Shown here: positions 1 to 20,894 of the stretch, piece by piece
Numbering within the stretch: the first letter of the stretch is position 1
Layout of the letters: the number at the start of each line of letters is the position of its first letter
Assembly (NCBI GenBank): GCA_016584305.1
Contig: JACEEZ010011781.1
Location: 295,001 to 359,000 of the forward strand
Source: Chionoecetes opilio
Lineage: Eukaryota > Arthropoda > Malacostraca > Decapoda > Majidae
Direction: 5' to 3'
DNA length: 64,000 nt
Program-made: the position numbers and the translations under genes
Notes under the pieces: generated by a model
Told to the model about the DNA's origin: nothing
Seen by the model: only the letters and a program-made list of their open reading frames with translations
The model's database searches: none

Positions 1-59
1 TTTTTCAAACGTGGAGGAATTTTTTATATATTATTATTACTCATTATTTTGTTCTTTCA

Positions 60-495
60 TTTCTTTCATTTTGTTCTTTCATCTCCATTATTTCCTTCAT
101 TTTGTTCTTTCATCTCCATTATTTCTTTCATTTTTGTCTTTTAGCTGCATTATTTCTTTCATTTTTGTCTTTTATCTCCATCATTTCTTTCATCTGTTAT
201 TTTATCTCCATCAATTCTTTCATTTGTTATTTTATCTCCATTATTTCTTTCATTTTTGTCTTTTATCGCCATAATTTCTTTCATTTGTTATTTTATCTCC
301 ATCAATTCTTTCATTTGTTATTTTATCTCCATCATTTCTTTCATTTGTTATTTTATCTCCATCATTTCTTTCATGTGTTATTTTATCTCCATCAATTCTT
401 TCATTTGTTATTTTATCTCCATAATTTCTTTCATTTGTTATTTTATCTCCACCATTTCTTTCATTTGTTATTTTACCTCCATCATTTTTTTCAAT
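60..495. repeat. 30-bp minisatellite, pyrimidine-rich
   Basis: About 13 copies of a 30-bp unit of the form ATCTCCATCATTTCTTTCAT followed by TTGTTATTTT. The early copies are degenerate and the later ones regular. Because 30 is a multiple of three, every frame gives a 10-residue peptide repeat; this is not a gene. Confidence 0.9.
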
Positions 496-1240
496 CTTGA
501 AGGAAAAACGTTTACTATATTTTTGAATTTCACTTTATTTGTTCGTCAAAACGTTTCTGTTTCTTGTTATCAATGGAATAATGATCATAATTTATCACTT
601 AATTATTATCAGTTATTTTCTTCGTGTTATTTCTCTTCATTATTTTCTCTTCATATATTTTTCTTAATTAATCTTTATCTTAATTATTGATCTCTTAGTT
701 CATTACTATTACATTATTATTCGCTTGTTTTTCACTCTTTTATTTCTTATTATAATTATTTCCTCTCTTTCTTCCTATTCTTCTTTCTTATCACTGCACA
801 TTATCCTCTGGTTTTCTTTCAACAATCTTTCTTTCCTTTCTTTCTTTCTATTAACCTTTCTTTTTAACTTCTATCACTGCAAATGTTGTCTTCCTTTTTG
901 TTTCCTCTTCCTCTTCATTGTCCTCCTGTCTTCTTCCTCTTCCTCTTCCTTGTCCTCACTCTTCCCCTTCCTCTTTCTTGTATAATTTCAAAATTCTTCT
1001 TTTCCATCACAACAACACAATTTCTATTTTCTTAAACCTTATTTTTGTTTCCTTTTCCTTTAGCTCTTCATTTTGCACTGTCTTCTTCTTCCTCTTCCTT
1101 GTCCTCAGTGTTCTTCTTCCTCTTCCTTGTCCTCAATCTCCCTTTGCTTCTTCCTCTTCCTCTGCCCTCTTCATTGTCCTTCTGTCCTCTGTCCTCTTCA
1201 TTGTCCTCTGTCCTCCTCTTCCTCCTCTCGTGGTCGCTCG
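496..1240. other. T/C-rich low-complexity stretch
   Basis: Pyrimidine-rich sequence, largely TTCTTCCTCTTCC-like runs at 880-1230. No exon, RNA gene or inverted-repeat element recognised. Open frames here are composition artefacts. Confidence 0.7.
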
Positions 1241-1599
1241 CCAAGACACACAGCAAGACATCTCAGTTTCCCCGCCAGCCGCCGCGTCTTATATACGGAG
1301 CAGCAAGGCCCTCACTAAATCGTTTACCCTAACTCAATGACCGCTATTAGGTTAACTCAGTTACTCGTCCTCCCTCCCTGCCCTCCCACCTGCCTGCCCC
1401 CCTTCCCTCTCTCTTCTATCACCCCTTTCCCATGCCTCCCCCCTTCTCTTTTACCTTCATTTTTTGATCTATAGTCGTTACTGCCTTGTGAGTTTTCGTA
1501 ATTGTATCGATGTTACGCGTGAGTAATTTACCATTCATTTCACAACATTCAATTTTCATTCCATTACATTTTCCCAGCAACGGGAATTTTACGGGAAAT
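1241..1599. other. Unassigned stretch upstream of homeobox gene
   Basis: No homology recognised. A TTATATAC box at 1289-1296 lies in the only GC-balanced part of the first 2 kb and could be a core-promoter TATA element. No initiator or first exon can be defined, so this is a guess. Confidence 0.25.
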
Positions 1600-1945
1600 T
1601 ACATATCCCGATACTTTCTAACACTTCCCGATATACTGTCTATTACTTCCCGATATACCGTCTATTACTTCCCGATATACTGTCTATTACTTCCCGATAT
1701 ACCGTCTATTACTTCCCGATATACCGTCTATTACTTCCCGATATACCGTCTATTACTTCCCGATATACCGTCTATTGCTTCCCGATATACCGTCTATTAC
1801 TTCCCGATATACTGTCTATTACTTCCCGATATACTGTCTATTACTTCCCGATATACCGTCTATTACTTCCCGATATACCGTCTATTACTTCCCGATATAC
1901 TGTCTATTACTTCCCGATATACCGTCTATCACTTCTCGATATAGC
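1600..1945. repeat. 22-bp minisatellite (ACTTCCCGATATACCGTCTA)
   Basis: About 15 head-to-tail copies of a 22-bp unit with C/T variation at one site (ATACCG / ATACTG). It is flanked by unique sequence. Confidence 0.93.
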
Positions 1946-2010
1946 CGAGAGTTTTATCAAAAAAAGATAACGCTCTGGCAATATCATAATAATAATAGTA
2001 ATAATAATAA

Positions 2011-2226
2011 TAACTCTATAGTCGCCACTGCACTAATGTCGCCAGGCACCATATATTACGAATTTTAGCATCACTACAGACTTGTATGTGCCACTGAAGA
2101 CAGATACATAATATAAAGTACTGTGCATGCCTCTTCAGTGGCACATACAAGTCTGTAGTGAGGCTAACATTCGTAATATATGGCGCCTGGCGACATTAGT
2201 GCAGTGGCGACTATAGTGTTATTGAC
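2011..2226. mobile_element. Foldback MITE, CTATAGTCGCC family, copy 1
   Basis: Two ~95-bp arms are reverse complements: CTATAGTCGCCACTGCAC at the left, and its mirror ending GTGGCGACTATAG at the right. The loop is short and centred near 2110. Three more copies lie at 5024, 9404 and 57842. There is no coding capacity, so a non-autonomous DNA element is inferred. Confidence 0.85.
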
Positions 2227-2464
2227 GATAGGTGACCAACGCCCCCCAGGTTAACAGCCGCTGGTATAACAGACCGATGTTTCCGCTGTGTTAGGTCTGC
2301 GTATATTAAATTGACACTTGACTATTGACATACGTGCTTATATGACGTCCTTATAATACCCTTATATTAATCAAAATAAAACAGTGTACAAATCCATGAA
2401 AGGTTTTGGTGACAAAATGACGGTTTCAAGAATTACTATAGTTCTCTCTCTTGTCTAGAATTTC

Positions 2465-2620
<156 letters not shown>

Positions 2621-2677
2621 GATACACAAGAACACCACGATATCTTCCTCACGCCCATTCTTTCCTCCCCTATACAG

Positions 2678-11067
<8,390 letters not shown>

Positions 11068-11810
11068 AGACTTGGTTATTTACACGAATAAGACGCAAAA
11101 CAAGAAGAAGATGAAGAAGATGAAGGAGAAGGAGAAGGAGAAGAAGAAGAAAGTGAAGAAGAAGAAGAAGAGAAGGAGAAGATGAAGAAGAAGAAGAAGA
11201 TGAAGAGAAGAAGAAGAAGAAGAAGAAGTTACAAAGAAGGAGCAGAAGAAACACACTAAGACCTCAATGTTACGAGTTCGATGTTATAGAATTTGAAGAA
11301 CTTTTTCGATGTTTATAAAGTTGTGTGGAACTTTTTTCGAGGTGTTGGAAAAGAGAAAATAAGTTCGAGGAGACGTTTATAAGAGTGGTTTTAAGTTTTA
11401 AGACTTTATTTTATTATTATTTTATATATTTGAAGATTATTTTGCGAGTTCGATGGTGAAGTAAAGCATTGAGAAACTTTTTCGATGCGTTTATAAAGAA
11501 TTGAGAAACTTTTTTTTGAAGTGTCGATAAAGAAAAACAGCTTGAAGAGACGTTTTTAAGTGTTTTTAAGTTTTAAGACTTCGATTATTTTGCGAGTTTG
11601 ATGTTTATAAAGAATTGAGGAACTTTTTCGATGTGTGGATCAAGAGAAAAAGAAAGAAAAAGAGAGAAATAAGTTGAGGAGACGTGTATTTAAATGTGTT
11701 TGTAAAAGTGTAGTTTAATAGTAATATAAATTTTTTTTTTTTTTATGTGTATATGGTTATTATGAATCTTAAGAAGTATTGGTGAATTTTCGTGTTTATT
11801 TTTTCCTTCT
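11068..11810 (+). other. Probable 3' UTR / downstream region, GAA-rich
   Basis: Begins with ~150 bp of GAAGAAGA repeats (11100-11230). A diverged phrase GAACTTTTTCGATGTTTATA recurs several times to 11700. No clear polyadenylation signal can be assigned. Confidence 0.45.
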
Positions 11811-11866
11811 CTCTCTCTCTCTCTCTCTCTGGATACAAACTTTTTAGCTAGTATTTCAGGGTTGAA

Positions 11867-11936
<70 letters not shown>

Positions 11937-12002
11937 GAGACAGAGAGAGAGAGAGAGAGGAGAGGAGGAGAGAGAGAGAGAGACCTAATAAAAATGTCAT
12001 TG
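11811..12002. repeat. (GA)n block with AAACTTTTTAGCTA flank
   Basis: A CT run, then AAACTTTTTAGCTAGTATTT, then GA repeats. The same arrangement recurs at 12320-12515, so the GA arrays travel with a flank. Confidence 0.75.
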
Positions 12003-12179
12003 AGCTAAAAGAATGTCTTAATAAATGTGAAAGTGGACAAGGTCATTTACAGAGATTCTTTGTAATTAATGGAATGAAAGACTAAATTAATGGCTAAACT
12101 ATAACTGCCAGACAAATAATTTTACTTTATTGTTTATTCCTTCATTCTACTTCTTTGTCTACTAGAAACAAACGATTAG

Positions 12180-12515
<336 letters not shown>

Positions 12516-12610
12516 GTCAAGTAGTCAGCCAGTTACTCAGTGATGTTCCAGGGTTTATCACTTTGAAGTCTTCCCTCAAAAGCTACACACAGGCGCAATT
12601 TAAAACCTGA

Positions 12611-12660
12611 TTACTTTTTCCAATGTCGAGAAGTCTTACTGATACATCTTCTTCCAGGCC
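12611..12660 (-). CDS. WD40 gene, putative terminal exon
   Basis: Acceptor TTCAG (read on minus) ends at 12661. In phase with the upstream exon the frame reads PGRRCISKTSRHWKK and stops at TAA (12611-12613). It is supported only by phase agreement and a good acceptor; there is no domain. It could be intronic. Confidence 0.45.
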
Positions 12661-12670
12661 CTGAAGGAAT

Positions 12671-13483
12671 ATGGAAGGAAGGAAGGAAGGAAGGAAGGAA
12701 GGAAGGAAGGAGGGAGGGAAGGTAGAAAGGAAGAAGGAAGGAAGGAAGGAAGGAAGGAGGGAGGGAAGGTAGAAAGGAAGGAAGGAAGGAAGGAGGTAGG
12801 GGGAGGGAGGGAGGAAGAAAGGAAGGAAGGAAGGAAGGAAGGAAGGAAGGAGGTAGGGAGGGAGGGAGGGAAGGTAGGAGGAAGGAAGTGAGGGAGGGAG
12901 GGAAGGAAAGAGGGAGGGAGGGAGGAAGGAGGAGTGAGGGTAGAAGGAAGGAAGGGGGAGGAAGTGAGGGAGGGAGGGAAGGAAAGAGGGAGGGAGGGAG
13001 GAAGGAGGAGTGAGGGTAGAAGGAAGGAAGGAAGGAGGGAGGGAAGGAAGGAAGGAAGGAAGGAGGAGAGGGAGGAAGGAAGGAAGGAAGGAAGAAGGAA
13101 GGAAGGAAGGAAGGAAAGGGAGGGAGGGAGGGAGGGAGGGAGGGAGGGAGGGAGGAGGGAGGAAGAAAGGAAGGAAGGAAGGAGGTAGGGAGGTAGGGAG
13201 GGAAGGTAGGAGGAAGGAAGTGAGGGAGGGAGGGAAGGAAAGAGGGAGGGAGGGAGGAAGGAGGAGTGAGGGTAGGAGGGAGGAAGGAAGGAAGGAAGGA
13301 AGGAAGGAGGGAGGGAGGGATGGAAGGAAGAAAGGAAGGAAGGAAGGAAGGGAGGAAGGAGGAAGGAAGTGAGGGAGGGAGGGAAGGAAAGAGGGAGGGA
13401 GGGAAGGAGGGAGGGATGGAAGGAAGAAAGGAAGGAAGGAAGGAAGGAAGGAAGGAAGGAGGGAGGGAAGGAAGGAATAAAAA
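12671..13483. repeat. (GGAA)n / (GGGA)n tract filling a WD40 intron
   Basis: About 800 bp of AGGA/GGGA tetramers, with longer duplicated blocks (for example AGGAAGTGAGGGAGGGAGGG at 12884, 12960, 13214 and 13363). Confidence 0.93.
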
Positions 13484-13511
13484 AGGGAAAATGAGAAATG
13501 TGAAATGGAAT

Positions 13512-13647
<136 letters not shown>

Positions 13648-13762
13648 AAATCACCCAAAAAATCATCGTAAAAAAAAATCACCCAAAACAAGTCCTCAAG
13701 AAGAAAGAAGAAGAATTCAATCCTTCCTAAAATAAAAAATAAAAAGCAAAAAACACACTCAC

Positions 13763-13937
13763 GTATTCCTTGATGAAACTTGAGTGCGGTGATGGAGTGC
13801 GTGTGTCCCTTATACTGGCACGTGTAGTTCCCATACCGCCACACCCAGCCCTTGGCCCGTCCACCTATGTCACCCGTGTACATCAGCTTGTTCACCACGG
13901 ACATGCAGATAACTGAACTCGCATGTCCATCATATAC
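13763..13937 (-). CDS. WD40-repeat protein, internal exon
   Basis: On the minus strand the acceptor CATTACAG ends at 13938 and the donor GTGAGT begins at 13762. The 175-nt exon reads VYDGHASSVICMSVVNKLMY, then TGDIGGRAKGWVWRYGNYTC and QYKGHTHSITALKFHQGI. GH...V.C....N.LMYTGD..G..K.W and the second GHTHSITALKF are typical WD40 blade elements, so this covers the end of one blade and the start of the next. WD40 propellers are protein-interaction platforms; the partner is unknown. Earlier exons were not found up to ASCC1 at 29 kb; they may lie in the intervening 15 kb unseen, or this may be a detached fragment. Confidence 0.7.
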
Positions 13938-14002
13938 CTGTAATGACATGAGAACAGATACAGTTACAGAAAAGACATTTGATTGGAGAGTACTTGGAGG
14001 TG

Positions 14003-14215
14003 TTAACCCCTTCACGCCCAGATCTTTTCTTGGCTATAAAAAAATGTATGTTGTCGAGTCATAAAATTACGATAAGTAATTGAATATACCAAATGAGTTA
14101 GTCGACAAGGATACTAAAGAGGTCATATCTTTAAAATATTGGTTATATTCACTACAAATCATCTAATGGTACCCAAATTACAATGGAAATTACGTTCTGG
14201 GTCTCAAGGGGTTAA
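14003..14215 (+). mobile_element. TTAA MITE (piggyBac-like), copy 3
   Basis: TTAACCCCTTCACGCCCAGA ... GGGTCTCAAGGGGTTAA, 213 bp, starting 65 bp from the WD40 exon. Confidence 0.9.
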
Positions 14216-14389
14216 AGTAATCGTCCAGACCATTTCATCATTCCTGATTTAATGCAATCAAATCATAGCCATTAACGAGTATATCAACAATACGTCGTCA
14301 CTGTTTGCATCCAGTCAGCCGTTTTTAAATAATCCGCAATCAAAATCTGCAAATTCCCCGAGTTTTCAAAACACTACTTCTACTGCGTC

Positions 14390-14610
14390 TGTATGCGCAT
14401 TACGCAGGACTCTACCTGACTGACTTACTAAGTCAGTCAGGTAGAATCTAATCTCTGCCCTTGCATTACGCAGGATTCTAAGTCAGTCAGGTAGAATCTA
14501 CCGACTAAGTCAGTCAGGTAGAATCTAGGCTACAGGTAGATTCTACCGACTACGCCGGTAGGCGTAGTCGGTAGAATCTAGTCTCTGCCCTTGCATTACG
14601 CAGGCCTACC
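14390..14610. repeat. Interleaved direct and inverted repeats (AAGTCAGTCAGGTAGAATCT)
   Basis: The phrase AGTCAGTCAGGTAGAATCTA occurs three times, inverted partners lie beside it, and CTCTGCCCTTGCATTACGCA occurs twice (14453 and 14583). An inverted pair GATTCTACCGACTACGCC / GGCGTAGTCGGTAGAATC surrounds 14560. Confidence 0.8.
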
Positions 14611-14676
14611 GTAGTAGTAGTAGTAGTATCAGTTATAGTAGTAGTAGTAGCAGTTGTAGTAGTTGTAGTAGTTGTT

Positions 14677-14723
<47 letters not shown>

Positions 14724-14878
14724 TGTAGTAGTAGTAGTAGCAGTTGTAGTAGTTGTAGTAGAAGTAGTAGTAGAAATAGTTGTAGTAGTAAAAGTAGTAG
14801 TAGTAAAAGTAATAGTAGCAGTTGTAGTAGTGGTAGTAGTAGCAGTTGTAGTAGTGGTAGTAGTAGTAACTATAGTAT
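14608..14878. repeat. (AGT)n microsatellite
   Basis: Imperfect AGT/TGT trinucleotide tract. Confidence 0.93.
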
Positions 14879-15357
14879 CTGGATCACAACTGGCAACTCA
14901 ATCATAGGTTATTGCTGGCTAAATTTCTGTTTGTGACCTTGAGGCTTGAGTGTGGCGATGATGGACCAGTAGTATACACAATGTGATGAGTGTGGGTGTA
15001 GGAGTGTGAAAAAAGTGTTTCTAGCAATAGCCGTTCACTCACTGCATATGGAGAACCCTGTATTTTCGAGTGGTTGGTATTTATTCCTTAATGCTGAGCA
15101 GCCTAACATCGACTGGGCTAAATCATTCTGGCTCTTAAGAATCATTATAAGACCAGCGGTGCATTACCATCGCTCACCTTATGTTAAAAAAATATTATTC
15201 AGCCAGACTTTATTTCTGTGCATCTCTCTCTCTCTCTCTTCATTTATGTTATGAAACATTCCATGATCTTATTACGATACAATTAGTATTAATGGACTTG
15301 TTATTTACCAAATAAGCAATACATGAAATCAGCAGAGCTGTAATAAGCAAATAATAA

Positions 15358-15521
15358 TACTGTAAAAGGCTACTTGGCATCGTGTCGGGACTCGGAGAGC
15401 GGGTGATGATTTGACTGACAGGTGACCGGCAGGCAGCAGCCTCGCAGCCTAGCTAGTACCCTCCTCACTCGCTCCGACACGATACCACTTAATTACAGCC
15501 ATTACGATGCCTTTTACAGTA
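15358..15521. mobile_element. Short MITE, CTGTAAAAGGC termini
   Basis: TA-CTGTAAAAGGC at the left mirrors GCCTTTTACAG-TA at the right. Inside, ATCGTGTCGG and its complement CCGACACGAT form a second inverted pair. 164 bp, no ORF. The sequence between it and the AGT tract (14879-15357) is unassigned. Confidence 0.7.
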
Positions 15522-15824
15522 TTCCTAAGCCTTATTTGATGTGGAAATCCATCTGAGCCATGCGTGAACATTTCCTAGAAAACCGTGGTTGTCAGTGTCT
15601 GGCAGTAGAAGCCTCATTATGATACCTCGTGATTTTATGTAAAAGAAATCTGCTAAATATATAATAAATATTTATAGGTAAATATGTATAATATTTCAAA
15701 TCTTTATATCTACTAAACAATTGATTTGTTATGAACGTTTTAGAATTGATGAAGACGCATAATCATAACAAGAACACATTTGATTTTATATATTTTCTTC
15801 CTTACCTCGTGTTGTCAGGCACTG

Positions 15825-15982
<158 letters not shown>

Positions 15983-16372
15983 TACAGTCAAGTAGTCAGC
16001 CAGTTACTCAGAGATGTTCCAGGGTTTATCACTTTGATGGGCGTCTGAGGAGAAGGTCTTTTCGTCGCAGAACACACGTTTTTTCCAGAAGTCGTCGTCT
16101 GCAGTGAGGTATTGCAGTGTAAAGTGATTTTGGTATGTCACTTTTAGGGTGAGCAGAAACAGGTTAAAGGGTCACGATACTCAAGACCTGACGCCTAATG
16201 ACCTGACGACCTGAACACCTGAGAACATTTGGCGAGGCTGAGGTCGAGTTTAAAGGATTAGCGTATTGCCTAGGGAGTGGATTAGCCAGGTGTTCCAGGA
16301 CCCAACATCAAGTATACAGAACACAGAACACATAGTTGAACACCAATAATAATACTAATACTAATACTAATA

Positions 16373-16798
16373 CTACAGCAGGGCAAAGCCTAATCGCTGC
16401 TCCTTGTTGGCTTGTGTCAGGAAGGGTTTGCTGGCTGGGATTCTGTGGTGTATTCCAGCCTTAGGTAAGATTTTTCTTATTGTAGCCGTGCCAAATCGGC
16501 TTCCAATTTTTCTCTTTACTTCCACTGCTGTGGTGAGTGGGTTTTGTTGAACTGTGGGCAAGTATGCGCTGTTGTTCTGCTGCGGTGACCTGTCGCGGGG
16601 CGCCACTTCTCGGCAAACTTTTCAGGGAGGCGTCGTTTTCTGTTTCCCTTATCCTTTTCATCCAGCGCTGAACTGTTCGCTTATTTACATTCAATTTATG
16701 TGTGATATTTCTGTTGTTGGAATATCGGCAGACATTAAAGCTTTAATTGATTGTCGCTCTTGTAAATTAGTTTCCCTTCCACGTCTCTGGGGCCCCAT
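16373..16798 (-). pseudogene. Tc1-like transposase, N-terminal fragment, frameshifted
   Basis: Three minus-strand frames together resemble the start of a Tc1/mariner transposase: MGPQRRGRETNLQERQSIKA, then LNVNKRTVQRWMKRIRETEN (helix-turn-helix) with LPRSGAPRQVTA (the GRPR-like hook between HTH domains), then ATIRKILPKAGIHHRIPASK. At least two frameshifts separate the parts. The catalytic DDE part is absent, cut off at an ATACTA microsatellite. No terminal repeats identified. Confidence 0.75.
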
Positions 16799-17775
16799 GC
16801 TGCCGTCTTGAACCGAGACCACGCTTGAACACCCCGCTCGGTGATGTCATTGTCAAGCGAGGGTTTATATCGTAGTTTTTTTTAAGAGAAAAAAAAATCT
16901 GAGAGTTTCCGCATCTTTTGTTTATTTCTTAATCAATAATAAACACATAGATTTGCTGAAAGTATTTAATTTTATTTGTAACTATGTAATTGAGTTGCAA
17001 GGAGCATGGAACTTTACTTGACTAAATTTGCCGGGAACGAAATATTTGATGTCAAAAAGTTTCGGCAAGGAATAGAGATAATATATTCTAAGCAGTATTG
17101 ACATGCAAAACTGTTCAATTTCCATCTTATAAATTACAAAGAGTGCATCTGTAGTGATAGTTACAACATAAGTCCTATTAAGATAGAATTTAAAAGCTTT
17201 CAAATCTCGGTGGAAGGGTTGCCAGTATGTGATTCCTGAACGAAACTCTCCGTACGGTGCGACATTACTTAGCGCGGTCGACTGTACATGTCTCTAGGAC
17301 GGCGCGAGGACGCGCCAGGTAGGTGACCGAGCGATGTTGGTCTTTATAGGTACATATGTAATTCCTACACTTATATTTAATGCATGCACCTTTTCTGCTA
17401 ATAATTTCCATGGTTAAGATTATATATATGACGTGTCACGCCCATGCCACGTCATCTGCCACAGCTACCTGCTACAGCTACTAGGGGGCAGCACGTCACG
17501 GAGACGGCCACACCTTAATACCAAGACAGCAGGCACCCCCCGAGGCACGCCCTGCCTCACCCCGCTGGTAGCAGGACACCAGACGCGACGGCATCAGAGA
17601 AAGCTAGAAATTCGTAGTGTGTGGATGTGTGTGTGATACTTGAACATTTTGTTGTGGTGAATACCTTTTGTGCATTGATAATAACAGAGGACTTTAATTA
17701 CCCAGAGCTGTATTTGGCCGATTCACTCTGTTCATAATAATAATAATTATAAAACCACCTTGTGTTTTGCTTAGC
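16799..17775. other. Unassigned intergenic sequence
   Basis: No gene recognised. 17420-17640 is more GC-rich, with CACGTCA/GACGTGT motifs. A homopolymer C run follows at 17776-17794. Confidence 0.45.
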
Positions 17776-17881
17776 CCCCCCCCCCCCCCCCCCCGCTCGG
17801 CTACTCCTCCACTCTTACCAAAAAGTAAGTGTATGTTAGTGATACCTATGGAGCTAACAATCATAAGGCAATACAGTGGCA

Positions 17882-18548
17882 TGAATTCAGCCCTTAAAGT
17901 ATACCATAAAATATACCCTAAAGTATAAAGTAAATATACCTTAAAGTATAAAGTAAATATACCTTAAAGTATAAAGTAAATATACCTTAAAGTATAAAGT
18001 AAATACACCTTAAAGTATAAAGTAAATACACCTTAAAGTATAAAGTAAATATACCTTAAAGTATAGAGTAAATATACCTTAAAGTATAGAGTAAATACAC
18101 CTTAAAGTATAGAGTAAATACACCTTAAAGTATAGAGTAAATATACCTTAAAGTATAGAGTAAATATACCTTAAAGTATAAAGTAAATATACCTTAAAGT
18201 ATAAAGTAAATATACCTTAAATTATAGAGTAAATATACCTTAAAGTATAGAGTAAATACACCTTAAAGTATAGAGTAAATACACCTTAAAGTATAGAGTA
18301 AATACACCTTAAATTATAGAGTAAATATACCTTAAAGTATAAAATAAATATACCTTAAAGTATAAAGTAAATATACCTTAAAGTATAAAGTAAATACACC
18401 TTAAAGTATAAAGTAAATACACCTTAAAGTATAAAGTAAATACACCTTAAAGTATAAAGTAAATACACCTTAAAGTATAAAGTAAATATACCTTAAAGTA
18501 TAAAGTAAATATACCTTAAAGTATAAAGTAAATACACCTTAAAGTATA
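17882..18548. repeat. 23-bp minisatellite (TTAAAGTATAAAGTAAATAYACC)
   Basis: About 29 copies. A/G and T/C sites vary in runs of adjacent units (AAAGT vs AGAGT; ATATACC vs ATACACC), suggesting local block amplification. Confidence 0.95.
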
Positions 18549-18618
18549 ATGCAAATAAGAACATAAGAAAATAAGGAAGCTACAAGAGGCCGCGAGACCT
18601 ACACGTGGCAGTTCCTGA
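18546..18618 (-). mobile_element. LINE 3'-tail (GTAGGTCTCAC family), copy 2
   Basis: Plus-strand AAGGAAGCTACAAGAGGCCG and CGAGACCTACACGTGGCAGT match the tail of the 6104 copy. The 23-bp array ends at its 3' tip. Confidence 0.7.
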
Positions 18619-18921
18619 GTTGTAAAGGAAGAAAGAATATCAACAAGACGGCGAACCTTCTCAACTCTACAGTTTATGTTTTTTAACGAGGCAAAAACTC
18701 CATTCTATCTCAAGGTCTCATGCTTAAAGTGATGCCCATGTTTACCTGATAATATAGTTAACTATGATGAAATACAGCTGAAATTTATTAGAACCGTAGC
18801 ATACACCTTAAAGAATACCCTAAACACCTGCTTTACTAAACTGTACTGCTTCACTAAACAACCATCGCTCGCACACAGATGAAGAAAGTTTAAAGAATAA
18901 CTTTCATAAATAACTGCTTTA

Positions 18922-18954
<33 letters not shown>

Positions 18955-18981
18955 GTGATAGTAATAATAATAATAATAATA

Positions 18982-19012
<31 letters not shown>

Positions 19013-19015
19013 TAG

Positions 19016-19048
<33 letters not shown>

Positions 19049-19063
19049 TAGTAATACTAATAA
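18922..19063. repeat. (AAT)n microsatellite
   Basis: AAT repeats with GTGATAGT interruptions at a regular spacing. The 300 bp before it and 360 bp after it hold no recognised gene. A diverged direct repeat with CTCATGTGACAGTACTTTA lies at 19110 and 19257. Confidence 0.93.
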
Positions 19064-19425
19064 ACACTTATGCCTGCGGGGAAAAAAAGAAGAAAAAAAA
19101 ATTCAATTGCGCTCATGTGACAGTACTTTATCAATTAATCAAAACATAACCACATAAAAAGTTCAAATGAGGCCGCAAAAGAAAAGCACTCCAAAAATTA
19201 TATTCTCTAAATTAAAAGAACCCGTCATTATGTATATATAAAAATATAGAATTGCACTCATGTGACAGTACTTTAACAATAAATAAAAACTTGCCATCAA
19301 AAAAGAGTTGGAATGAGTCCGAAATAAGAAAGGGACAGTAAACTAAATGAAAAGAAGGAGTCCTATGATGGTGATTCTTTCATTGATTTGCCATGAAATA
19401 GTACTAGTAATAGTAGTATACATAA

Positions 19426-19752
19426 TACAGCTAAGTATTCATTATCCGACCTTGGGGGGACCGAAGGTAGGTCGGATAATTGGAATAGTCGGATGTTCGA
19501 ATATCACAGTAACCATAAACGTAAGGACAAAATGGTATAGAACATAAAAGATGCAGCTCTTGAAGGCCGATCCAGTGGTAGACGCAAAAGTAAAATTCAT
19601 GCATAAATAAAGCCACAAATCAATATTTTCTAAAAACTAAAACAAACGAAGTAAAATAAATGGCCAAAACAAGACACAATGTGGTGGTGAAAAAAGTCGG
19701 TTATTTGGACAAGTCGGATGTTTGGAGGTCGGATGTTGGGAATTTGGCTGTA
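19426..19752. mobile_element. 330-bp MITE (ATCCGACCTTGGGGG family), copy 1
   Basis: Begins TACAGCTAAGTATT...ATCCGACCTT and ends AGGTCGGATGTTGGGAATTT-GGCTGTA. The termini are imperfect inverted repeats with TA flanks. Four more copies at 23600, 44713, 45588 and 48229. A ~61-codon minus-strand frame recurs in several copies but is simply the conserved element sequence. Pogo/Tigger-type non-autonomous origin is inferred. Confidence 0.85.
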
Positions 19753-20049
19753 GTAGTCAAATAGTAATAGTAAAATAGTAGTATAGTGTTTATGCTTCTT
19801 TACCACTCTGCTTATTTGCTCCCATGTAGTGTGTGATGGGAAGGGTTAGCCCATGACGATAAAACCCAAGGAGTGATTCTGTATAAGGCACGGTGTACAG
19901 CCACATACTGAGGGAAGGCTGAGAGCAGACTGGCCTCTACGAGCACTCATATCAACGACTAATGAAATGTGATGAAGGAGAAGTGTCCCTCCCCACATAG
20001 AAGTTACAGTGTGGTATGTACGCCAAGAAAGGTCCTGCACGCATACTCC

Positions 20050-20247
20050 CCACACGTTAAGTTGGCGAAAATGTGGCCCCCTCTTTCCCCCCTTCTGAAC
20101 GCACGGGATTGGCTGAGGTGTTGGGTGTTGGGGCTTTAGGGCGGAACTTGGAGTAAGGCATTCTCACCCAACACCCAACACCTCAGCCAATCCCGTGCGT
20201 TCGGAAGGGGGAGTGAAGGGACATATTTTCGCCAGCTTAACGTGTGG
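20050..20247. mobile_element. Foldback MITE, CACACGTTAAG termini
   Basis: Arms of ~85 bp: CACACGTTAAGTTGGCGAAA at the left mirrors TTTCGCCAGCTTAACGTGTG at the right. Inner arms GGTTGGGTGTTGG-like pair with CCAACACCCAACACC. The loop is ~25 bp. Confidence 0.85.
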
Positions 20248-20894
20248 CGACTGCAGGGGCGGATTGGCCATAGGGCAAACCGGGCTGTGTCCCAGTGGGC
20301 CGGAGGGTCTTGGGCCGGTCTGAGTCCCGGCGGGGCTGGCCCTCTGTAGTGCAGTATGGTACGGTTGTGAGACGTTTATGCCCGGAGACCTTATGCCTGG
20401 CCTCTCCTCCATCCCTCTCCCCTCGTCTAGTCATTGAATCTGAAGGAGTATATGCCCCCAGATTGGCCACAGGACACACCGGGCTGTGTCTCGGAGGGTC
20501 AATGGGTCTGAGGGCCGTCGTTATATTATTGGTACGAAATCATAAGTACAACATTTTATGAAGAAATTTATAAGAGAGAGGGAAAGAGAGATCAACTGTT
20601 TCTAGTATGGGTGTATAATAATATAACTTAAATTAATTCTAGCACATTTATTGAAGATCGTTGACGTTGAGAAAACTAGCTTGGCCTCAAAATCCTCCTT
20701 TTGGCACCTGATCCACAACAGACTGTAGTGTCATGGCACCACGGGCCACACACCTCTGAAAAATGTTTTTTTTTTACAGCACAAAGGACTGGCCAAGGAC
20801 AAAAAAAACCCCGCTTAGTTACCAGTGCCTATAAAGATGACTGTAAGAGAATATAAAAAGGTGGTTGAGCCAATTTAGTTCGGCAGGTGTCTTG
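20248..20894. other. Unassigned, repeat-like sequence
   Basis: GGGCGGATTGGCCATAGGGC and a diverged second copy AGATTGGCCACAGGACACAC (20459) suggest an old duplicated element. No gene seen. Confidence 0.4.

Noticed and set aside
16554..16811. 85-codon plus frame
   Set aside because: Antisense of the Tc1-like transposase fragment.
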